From: CBDUXZ01 sp965371325 [NCBI: uncultured bacterium]
GTDB lineage: Bacteria; JAUYMQ01
DNA length: 7,901 nt
Direction: 5' to 3'
Assembly: GCA_965371325.1 (NCBI GenBank)
Contig: CBDUXZ010000075.1
Span: 1 to 7,901 of the forward strand
The notes below the pieces were generated by a model. That model was not told the origin of the DNA and did not search any database. It saw only the letters and a list, made by a program, of their open reading frames with translations. Made by a program: the position numbers and the translations under genes. How positions within the stretch are numbered: position 1 is the first letter of the stretch; each line of letters begins with the position of its first letter. Positions 1-6,700 of this stretch are shown piece after piece.

Positions 1-2996
1 GAGACGCCGTTGACGCCGTGATAATCCCGGGTCGCCGCGAGCTGCCCCCGGTCGCGGGCGAGCGCTACGCGCAGCGCATCGCGGGCGCGCGCGATCCGCT
101 GATCGGGGTCCTCGCAAATCTTCAGGGATGAACCGATGAGGTGCGCCAGCCCCTCGAGATCGCCGCACCCCTCGAGCCTTTTGAAAAGCTCCCTTTGCGC
201 CGCCTCGTGTTCCGGGACGGCGGCGAGGATCTCCCGGTATATTTTCTCCGCCGCTTCCGGATCGTCCAGGGCTTCCGTATGAATGCGGGCGATCTGAACG
301 AGGGCGTCCGCCCAGCCGTGAGGCTGCATCTCCTGATCGCGATCGGCCTCGGCCCGAAGGAGCGCGATCAGTTCCTCCCACGCCTCCGCCCTCGCCAGGC
401 TCCGGTGCAACCCCTCCCGCATCGCCGGATCATCCGGCGCCAGGCGGACCGTGTCGCGATAGTGCACGAGGGCCTCGTCCGTCCGGGCGAGTCTCTCCTC
501 GTAGATTGCCGCAAGCTCTGCGTGCAGCGCCAGCGCGCGGTCCGGGGAGGGCTCATGGCAGAGCGCGTCTTCCAGAAGCGCGGCAACATCCGCCCAGCGG
601 TCCGCGGCCCTGTGGTATGCCACCAGGCGCTCACGCGCGCCGGGGTGATCCGGCGCGATATTCGCAAGACGCTTCCAGATTTTCGCGGCCCGATCCGGAT
701 CGGCCAGGGGCCCCTCCCAGAGCCGCGCCCGTTCCTCGGCAAGCGCGATGCGGCGTGACGGCGCCGGCGCTCTCTCTTCTTCCCGCGAGAGAAGGGCGTC
801 GAGCGCGCGCCATCGCTCGGCCGACCGGTGGAGATCAGCGAGATCCTGGATCGTATCGATGTGATCGGGGGAGACGCCGAGCACCTCCTCGAGCGCGCTC
901 TGGGCGCCATTATTGTCAGAGAGGTGATCCCGCAGCACACGGGCCCGCGCCAGACCGAAATCCGCCCGGGCCTCCCCCTCGGCGAGAGACGCCCGCTGTT
1001 CGAGAAGCGCCACCTGCGCCGACCAGCGCTCGAGCGCCGGGTAGAGGCTCTGGAGCGCCTCGAGCGCCGGCGCGCATTCAGGATCGATCTCGCAGGCCTG
1101 CTCGTAGCACGAGACTGCCTCTTCCGGGTCCACGCAGGCGGTCTCGTAAAGTTTACCGGCGCGAAGAAGGAGATCGACCTTGCGCCCGGGCGCCTCCTCG
1201 ATCTGTGATTTCTTCAGAAGAACTGAAAGGAGCCCTTCGTCATCGCCGGTCTTTTCGAAGATCGTCGCGAGCCCGTCAAGGGCGCCGTGGTGATCGGGTT
1301 TTCGCTCGAGCAGCGCCTGCCAGAGGGCGAGCGCTTCATCGCTCTCCCCCCGCCCGGACGCGTCGGCGGCAAGGCGCTCGAGCAGAATTCGCTCCCGCTC
1401 GGGATCCCGCCCCCGCCGTTCCGGCGCATCACCGCACAGAAGCGACAGCTCCGCTTCGGCGGCCGCGCAGGCATCTGCGGTGTTTCCCCGGGAATCGTGA
1501 AGCGCCTGCAGGCGGGCCAGAACAAACAGGTCATCGCGAAGGAAGGTCCGCGCCCTTTCGTAGGCGGCCGTGGCGCTCTCGGTCTCGCCGATCGCTTCGA
1601 GGGCCTGGGCGGCGTCGCGCCAGGCTTCTCCCCGTTCCCGCGGCGGCTTCATGCTGGGGAGCGCTTCGGCCAACCGCACCATCTTGCGCGCGCGATCGAT
1701 CGGCCGGTCGAGGCGATCGTAGATGTCACACAACCGGGCAAGCGCGTCCTGTCGATCCGGATCGATTGCGAGAACCGCTTCGAGGGATCGCGCCACCTCT
1801 TCGTCACTCTCGCCGATCGCCGCGGCGATTTCGGCGCGCTCCTCGTTGACTGCGATCGCCTCCGCTTCACTCTCGAAGAGGCCTGCCTCGTTCCGAAGGT
1901 TGAGTATTCCCGCGAGCGCCGCTTGATCGCCGGCAGCGCGCGCAAGCCGCTCACACGCCGCCAGCGCCTCGGCGTCGCCGTCCTTGCGATCCAGAAGAGC
2001 GCGCCAGGCGTCGAGCGCCCGCGCCGGATCGTCGAGGCGGGTCTCCAGAATGTCGGCGGCCTCCCGCAGCAAAGCGCCGGGATCGGATTCCGTGGCGGCG
2101 ACCGCCTGCAGCGCATCGACCAGGGCCTCCCACCGCCCGGCTTTCCGGTAGAGCGCTACGAGCGCATCACGTCTTCTGTCGGTGTCGGGGCACGCGTCCC
2201 CCAGGGCGATGCGCCGCTCAGGGCCTGCGCCGGCGCGATCGATCGCGCCGGGCGTTTCCGCAAGGGGGCCTGCGTAGAGCGCGGCCGCCCGCGCCAGGAG
2301 CTCGCTCCCAGTCTCCTCGCATTCCGCCTGGGCCTCGACGACGCCGGCCAGCGCTTCCAGGCGACCGAGACGCTCCAGGAGATCGCAGAGCCCCTCGAAG
2401 GCATCGCGGCACTGTGGTTCCAGCGCGAGGGCCTGCTTGAAACAGTCGATGGCCGTCTCTTCACGATCGAGATGCGTTGTGCAGAGATCGGCAAGCCGGA
2501 GGTAGAGCGCAACCCGATCGCCCGCGCCCTGAAGCTCCGACGCCGAGGCCTCCAGCAGATCCGCCAGCTCGTCCCATCGCTCCCCTGTTTCAAGGAACGA
2601 CGCGAGCCGCCGCTGCGCCTCAGCCTGAACGGGATGCTCGACCAGGGCCGAGCGGTAGCATGCGGCCGCATCATCCGGCCGGGACAGGTAACGCTCGAGC
2701 AGGTAACCCTTTCTTGCGAGTAGATTCGCCCGTTCCGCCGGATTGACGATCGCTTCGATCCGCCGATCGTAGAGTTCGAGAAGCTTCTCCCACGCCTGCG
2801 CTTCCTTGAGGAGATCTTCGGCCGAGCGAAATGCCGGAAGGCCGGCGGGGTCTTCCATGAACAGACGGAGACAACGCGCGATGCGCTCCTCGAGCGCGCT
2901 GCTCGAAGCATCTCCCCCGTCCCGCGCCTTTGGATCGCGCGGCGCGGTATCACCGTCCGGCGGAACGGCATCCTTCCTGACTTCGGGGCTGTCCAT
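1..2996 (-). CDS. Giant TPR-like repeat solenoid protein, 3' end outside window
   Basis: The frame is open for 998 codons from an ATG at 2996-2994 to the window edge with no stop, so the C terminus is missing. The start is set by a GGAG Shine-Dalgarno five bases upstream and an in-frame TGA at 3063-3065. Residues 1-35 are a charged Pro/Asp/Gly-rich, probably disordered leader without a signal peptide; the rest is helical. Degenerate TPR-like helix pairs recur throughout, with signatures such as AWEKLLELY (68), RWDELADLLE (140), RWEALVDALQ (288) and AWEELIALL (872), each followed by 'LA.LYE..L.DPE.A...Y...L.LDP....AL..L..LY'. Such proteins are usually protein-binding scaffolds. No catalytic domain is visible, so the specific role is unknown, and a cytoplasmic location is inferred from the missing export signal. 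It follows the RHS and exported-protein genes on the same strand after 308 bases and may have its own promoter. Related proteins are common in Myxococcota-like genomes (recollection, not a search). Confidence 0.9.
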   Translation of the reverse strand, partial: MDSPEVRKDAVPPDGDTAPRDPKARDGGDASSSALEERIARCLRLFMEDPAGLPAFRSAEDLLKEAQAWEKLLELYDRRIEAIVNPAERANLLARKGYLLERYLSRPDDAAACYRSALVEHPVQAEAQRRLASFLETGERWDELADLLEASASELQGAGDRVALYLRLADLCTTHLDREETAIDCFKQALALEPQCRDAFEGLCDLLERLGRLEALAGVVEAQAECEETGSELLARAAALYAGPLAETPGAIDRAGAGPERRIALGDACPDTDRRRDALVALYRKAGRWEALVDALQAVAATESDPGALLREAADILETRLDDPARALDAWRALLDRKDGDAEALAACERLARAAGDQAALAGILNLRNEAGLFESEAEAIAVNEERAEIAAAIGESDEEVARSLEAVLAIDPDRQDALARLCDIYDRLDRPIDRARKMVRLAEALPSMKPPRERGEAWRDAAQALEAIGETESATAAYERARTFLRDDLFVLARLQALHDSRGNTADACAAAEAELSLLCGDAPERRGRDPERERILLERLAADASGRGESDEALALWQALLERKPDHHGALDGLATIFEKTGDDEGLLSVLLKKSQIEEAPGRKVDLLLRAGKLYETACVDPEEAVSCYEQACEIDPECAPALEALQSLYPALERWSAQVALLEQRASLAEGEARADFGLARARVLRDHLSDNNGAQSALEEVLGVSPDHIDTIQDLADLHRSAERWRALDALLSREEERAPAPSRRIALAEERARLWEGPLADPDRAAKIWKRLANIAPDHPGARERLVAYHRAADRWADVAALLEDALCHEPSPDRALALHAELAAIYEERLARTDEALVHYRDTVRLAPDDPAMREGLHRSLARAEAWEELIALLRAEADRDQEMQPHGWADALVQIARIHTEALDDPEAAEKIYREILAAVPEHEAAQRELFKRLEGCGDLEGLAHLIGSSLKICEDPDQRIARARDALRVALARDRGQLAATRDYHGVNGV
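3..2801 (-). repeat. About 13 tandem modules of ~72 residues in the TPR protein
   Basis: Lining up the 'RW-EL' anchor in the TPR protein gives residues 69, 141, 213, 289, 358, 432, 506, 586, 658, 729, 801, 873 and 947. Spacings are 69 to 80 residues, and seven of the twelve are 71 or 72. That equals two 34-36-residue helical hairpin pairs per module. The anchor Trp is kept in seven modules and is replaced by Leu or polar residues in the rest. The nucleotide sequence has diverged, so this is an old protein-level repeat and not a recent DNA duplication. The array continues beyond the window edge. Confidence 0.8.
2230..2251. repeat. 22-bp perfect palindrome inside the TPR gene
   Basis: The half-site CCGGCGCGATC is followed immediately by its exact reverse complement, with no spacer. 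It lies inside the TPR coding frame (about residues 249-256, PGAIDRAG) and contains two overlapping CGATCG hexamers. A protein-binding role is possible, but codon constraint in a G+C-rich gene could also produce it. Confidence 0.5.
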
Positions 2997-3001
2997 AAAC
3001 G

Positions 3002-3005
3002 CTCC
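3002..3005 (-). promoter_or_regulatory. Ribosome binding site of the TPR gene
   Basis: On the minus strand GGAG is followed by CGTTT and then ATG (2996), a spacing of five bases. It supports this ATG over an in-frame GTG about 14 codons upstream. No convincing -35/-10 promoter pair was seen upstream. Confidence 0.7.
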
Positions 3006-3062
3006 GGAATGAGGGTCACCCGAGAGCCGGCCGACCACCGGGGAGGGCTCTCCGTGTCTCTC

Positions 3063-3179
3063 TCAAATTCCCTTGTGATCGCAGCGATTGCAGATGATTT
3101 CGCCCCCCGGGCAAAGGAGCGCCAGGGGATTGGCCTGTCCCCCCCCGGGGCAGGTTTCCGTGCCACTGCTTTTCGGCAT
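3063..3179 (-). CDS. Possible 38-residue four-cysteine small protein
   Basis: An ATG at 3179-3177 opens a 38-codon frame ending at TGA 3065-3063, 66 bases before the TPR ATG. The product has Cys at 10, 22, 29 and 32: two CPGG motifs, the second leading into CPGGEIICNRC, followed by DHKG. The CxxC pair with a CPGG knuckle could bind zinc. About 70 percent of its codons end in G or C, compatible with coding. Against it: no good Shine-Dalgarno precedes the ATG, the frame is short, and a run of eight G residues in the coding sense makes it sensitive to a one-base error. It is in the same frame as the TPR gene but separated by a stop, so an upstream 5' leader is an alternative. I do not recognise a family. 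Confidence 0.3.
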   Translation of the reverse strand: MPKSSGTETCPGGGQANPLALLCPGGEIICNRCDHKGI

Positions 3180-3250
3180 TTCGGGGTGGTTTCTTGACGT
3201 GAACCGACGGGTCGGAGACGCCCGCGCGGGTGTTTTGAAGAAACAAGATA

Positions 3251-3283
3251 GGGGGAAATCACCCCGCTCTCACGGGGAGAGCG
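3251..3283 (-). terminator. Hairpin pair after the exported-protein stop, possible terminator
   Basis: Read on the minus strand, a 7-bp stem (CGCTCTC/GAGAGCG, 5-base loop, 3265-3283) begins 22 bases after the stop codon. It is followed by a GGGG/CCCC stem (3251-3265) and then the moderately T-rich TATCTTGTTTCTTC. The position suits an end of the RHS/exported-protein transcript. The first stem lacks a T tract, the stems share a base at 3265, and the second stem is short, so partial or no termination is equally possible. Confidence 0.3.
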
Positions 3284-3304
3284 AGGTCGGCGGGGCTGTT
3301 CTTG

Positions 3305-3724
3305 CTATTCCTCGGCTTCGAGGGGTCCGACGCGGCCGTCGTCGTCGATTGCGAAGCCGTAGCTGATCCATCCAATACCGCCGCTCCCCTCCGTCTCCAC
3401 GAGGTAGCGGCCGGGCAGAAGGCGCTCGGGCGGTCCGGCGGCGGGCGTCAGTTGCCGGTACCCCGCAGGCGCCACGCCGTAGCAGACCGTGCGAAGATGC
3501 TGCCCGTTCTGGCGCGGCACGATGTGCCAATACACATCCTCGCGGCCCGTACGGGCGCGGAACAGCACGCGCAGTCCGTGCAGCTGTTTATCCGCCCTCA
3601 GGACAAAGAGGAACGTCGGGCATTGATCAACCGCTATCACCCTGTCGTAGAGATTCCAGGTGCACGCGGCACTTCCTGCGAGGAAAGCGAGCGCCGCCAG
3701 GGCGCGCAACAGGCGTTTTGTCAT
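3305..3724 (-). CDS. Small exported protein coupled to the RHS gene; candidate immunity or accessory protein
   Basis: This 139-residue protein starts with a clear signal peptide: positive MTKRLLR, a hydrophobic core ALAALAFLAG, then SAAC at 18-21. Cys21 could be a lipidated residue, but Ser at -3 is a poor lipobox, so ordinary signal peptidase cleavage after Ala20 is about as likely. The mature part (about 118 residues; Cys at 21, 35 and 81) looks mostly beta, with short strands rich in Tyr, Trp and Val, and ends in acidic LEAEE. I recognise no family. Its ATG overlaps the TGA of the RHS gene (ATGA, 3721-3724), and a strong AGGAGG lies 11 bases upstream inside that gene, so translation is very probably coupled. 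A small gene directly after an RHS toxin often encodes immunity; an envelope location could suit protection against a secreted protease. That role is an inference from context; a structural accessory protein is the main alternative. Confidence 0.8.
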   Translation of the reverse strand: MTKRLLRALAALAFLAGSAACTWNLYDRVIAVDQCPTFLFVLRADKQLHGLRVLFRARTGREDVYWHIVPRQNGQHLRTVCYGVAPAGYRQLTPAAGPPERLLPGRYLVETEGSGGIGWISYGFAIDDDGRVGPLEAEE

Positions 3725-6700
3725 GGTCCCAACAACCTCCTGGGAAACGAGGAGCCAACCGGGATAAGCAGTTGCTCCGCGGGGTGATAATCGTACAGGG
3801 CGTCCGAAAAGTTGGCTCCGAAGTTCTTCCTGCCGTGACCGAGGGCCACACCGAGGGCGATGGGCGAAACCGCCCCATAAAGCGCGGCGAAAGTCGGCGC
3901 GGCGAGCGGGCCAAGCAGGTTGAAGGCGGCCACGTGTCCGAGCTCGTGGTTCAGCACGGATATATCCACGCCGCCGTCCCGAATTCCCTCAATGGTGCTC
4001 GGCACGAATATCCGGCGCCCGATCACGACGGCGTGTGCCCCGAAAGGAACTTCGTCCGCGGCATAGACCTTGACGCCGTTGATGGTGCCCGCTTCCGATG
4101 CGCCCAGCTCTTTCGCGAGACGATCGGCGTACGCGTTGCTCGGGTAGTTCCAGATTTCCTGGAAGCGCGCGAAACCGGGACTAAATCTCCCGAAGGTTAA
4201 TCTGTTCAGCGCCCCCCCTGCAAAAGACGCCCCGAGTTGAACCCCCCGGAACAGCGTATTCGACACCCGCGCCAGTTGTTTGTAGATCGGATTGAGAAGA
4301 TCCTCCAGTCCGAAACCGTCAATGCTGAGTCCTGAGGCACCACCCGTAAAACCGCCCGCAAACGCGCCCGTGACGGCGCCTCGCAGGAAACTCTCGCCGT
4401 TGAAAGTAGCATTCACGCCGCTGGATACAGCGCCCGCGGCGGCTCCGCCCACAAACGCACCCGACACCCCACCGCCCAGCGCCGCCGATACCCCCCCACC
4501 GATACCTCCTGATAGGCCGCCGACCAGTGCGCCGACAAGCGGATTCTCGCCGCGTATTGCCGCGGCCCCCGCACCCACGAAGGCGCCGATCAGAACGGCG
4601 ACAAAGGGAAAATTCCCCGTCGGATCGGTGTAACGGAGCGGATTGTTGTAGACGTAGGCGTAGCGGTTCAGCGATTGCGGTGCGCCCGGATCGGGCACGA
4701 GCGGATCGGCCTGAAGGAAACGGCCGATGGACGGATCATAGTACCGATCGCCAAAGTAGTAGAGATCTGTTCTTGGATTGATCCGTTTCCCGGTGAATTT
4801 GCGCTGCATCTGCACCGAGCCCGTGGACGCAACGATCGCACCCCAGGGATCGTAGAGAACCTCCCTCACGACGCCCCCCGCCTCGTCGAGCACCAGTGAG
4901 GTGCTCCCCAAATGATCCGAAACGCTGAAGAGAACGCCCTGGCGAATGTTTCCGTCAGGGGTGGTCGGCAGCGCGTGCACCGCCGGCCCCGTGGCGGCAA
5001 GGAAAGCGAAAATCAGAAATGAGATACCGCAGGTGCGGAGCGCCGCCTGCAGCTTGCGCCGGCCCTGCACGGAGACGCGGAGCAGCGCGAGGAGAGCCAG
5101 GAGAAGAATGAAGGGAGCCAGATCGCCGGCCGCCGAAGCCCTCGCAGCCCGAGTCGCGCCACAGGAGAACACGTAGCCCGGGGTGTGGGGCGCCGTCCGG
5201 GAGGCGATCGCCTGTCCGGCGACGAAGATCGTTTTCGTCGCAAGGTTTCCGTTCCATTCGAAATCTCCCCCCAGTAACCAGTGCTGGAAGTTCGCATCGA
5301 GCTTCCAGCGGCGGCCGAATGCGTCGTAGCGAGCGCGCGAGAGCAGCTTGCCCCCTTCGTGAACCTGGGTTAACCGCCCTTCGCCGTCGTAGGTAAAGGT
5401 GCGCGTACCCATCGCGGTTACGTTCCCGTTCATGTCGTATGTAAAGCTCTTCCCTCCGGCGCTCTTCACCGCGTGCGGCCCGCCCGTCGGCCCCGTCTCG
5501 GGGCCGTACTCCAGGATCATCCCGGCCTTTTGCACCAGGTTTCCAAGGCTGTCGTAACGGAAAGCCTGATCCCCGTAACCGCCGGAGGCCGAGAGCAGAC
5601 GGCCCAGACTGTCATAGCCGAGCCACTGGCTCCTGGAAGCATCCACTCCGTCGATGACGGCTTCCACGTTCCCCTCGGGCGTATAGCCATAACCGAGATC
5701 GAGCAGCGGCCCTTCCGGGCCGGCGGCCTGGAGGGCAGCGAGCCGTGTGGTGGCGGGATCATACTGATAGTCGAGAGTCGCTCCGTTCCCCATCTCGAGG
5801 CGGAGTGGACGGCCGGTGGCATCGAAGGATGCGTCGATGAGGTAGCTGCCACCGGGCGCATGGAGGCTCTGAATGCGCTCCAGAAAGGGCCCGTCGTAGG
5901 TCCGCGTAACCACCTCGCCATCCGGATAGCGTTTCGAGACTTCGCGCCCGAGCAAATCAAAGCTCCGATCGAAGCGATGGAAGGCGTAACCGTTTCTGTA
6001 GCTCAGGAGGGCGACGTTCCCGAAGGCGTCGTACTCGAACTTCTGGGTGAAGGCGGGAACACTCGCGCGAACGAGCCGGCCCAGCCCGTTCCGAACCGCG
6101 AAACTCCCGAGGCTGTCGTACTCGAAGGTGGCTTCCGCCCCGGGCCACCGCCTGGAAACGACACGGTCGAGGGCGTCATAGGAGAAGGTCACCGATATCC
6201 CCCGCGCGTCTGTCCGTCGCGTGAGGTTTCCGGCGAGGTCATATTCGTACCGCCAGTTCCCCGCGTCGGGATCGGCGATGGCAACCTTCCGGTTCAACGT
6301 GTCATAAACGATCGATGTGAAATTTCCATCGGCATCCAGGGCGGCGATGAGATTGCCCCGTGCATCGTAGTCATACCGGGACATGTACGGGCCAGGATTC
6401 CCCCCGGGATCGCGCGCGTTCAGCTCCAGAACGGCAACGACGTGGCCGAAGGCATCCCGGCGCACACTTTTCATACTCAGGCTTTCGAGAGACAGAGAGA
6501 ACAGCTCATCGGTCCTCTGCCATAGATCGTAGGTCGAAACGAGAAAGGTTCCTTCGGGATTGACACTTCGAATCGGCCGGCCCAGCGCATCGTGCTCCGT
6601 CGTGGTCCAGGACGCCGCCTCTCCCGCGAAAAACGGCGCGCTTGCCGAGGCAACCCGTCCCTGCGCGTCGTAGACCGTGAGCGCAACGATGGTTTTCCCT

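Larger units (their letters stand above)
2997..3304. other. Intergenic region between exported-protein gene and TPR gene
   Basis: This 308-base gap has three things worth noting. A pair of GC-rich hairpins lies just past the stop of the exported-protein gene. A possible 38-codon cysteine-rich ORF sits at 3063-3179. Two G/C homopolymer tracts occur, with eight C at 3139-3146 and six C at 3103-3108. The eight-C tract sits in an imperfect inverted repeat (CCTG...CAGG, 3135-3154). I found no clear sigma-70-type promoter on the minus strand, so whether the TPR gene is co-transcribed with the RHS pair is open. Confidence 0.6.

Noticed and set aside
1287-2723. Long plus-strand open frame of 478 codons, with others at 141-758, 506-1849 and 828-1208
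   Set aside because: All are antisense to the continuous 998-codon TPR frame. Their products are Arg/Pro/Gly-rich and show no domain, as expected of mirror frames in G+C-rich genes.
3194-3224. Plus-strand TTGACG as a -35 promoter element
   Set aside because: No -10-like hexamer lies 16-18 bases downstream, and no plus-strand gene follows.
2156-3262. Minus-strand open frame of 368 codons and shorter ones at 1649-2116, 1214-1534 and 368-940
   Set aside because: They share the strand but not the frame of the TPR gene. Their translations are Arg/Ser/Pro-rich with no repeat pattern, whereas the third frame gives clear TPR modules.
5203-5214. GGCGATCGCC, similar to the cyanobacterial HIP1 octamer, as a sign of a cyanobacterial host
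   Set aside because: Exact GCGATCGC is not repeated densely enough, and gene content and base composition do not point to cyanobacteria.
5473-6525. Plus-strand open frame of 350 codons opposite the RHS gene
   Set aside because: It lies entirely opposite the YD-repeat region, whose protein is unmistakable, and its length comes from the regular codon pattern of the repeats.
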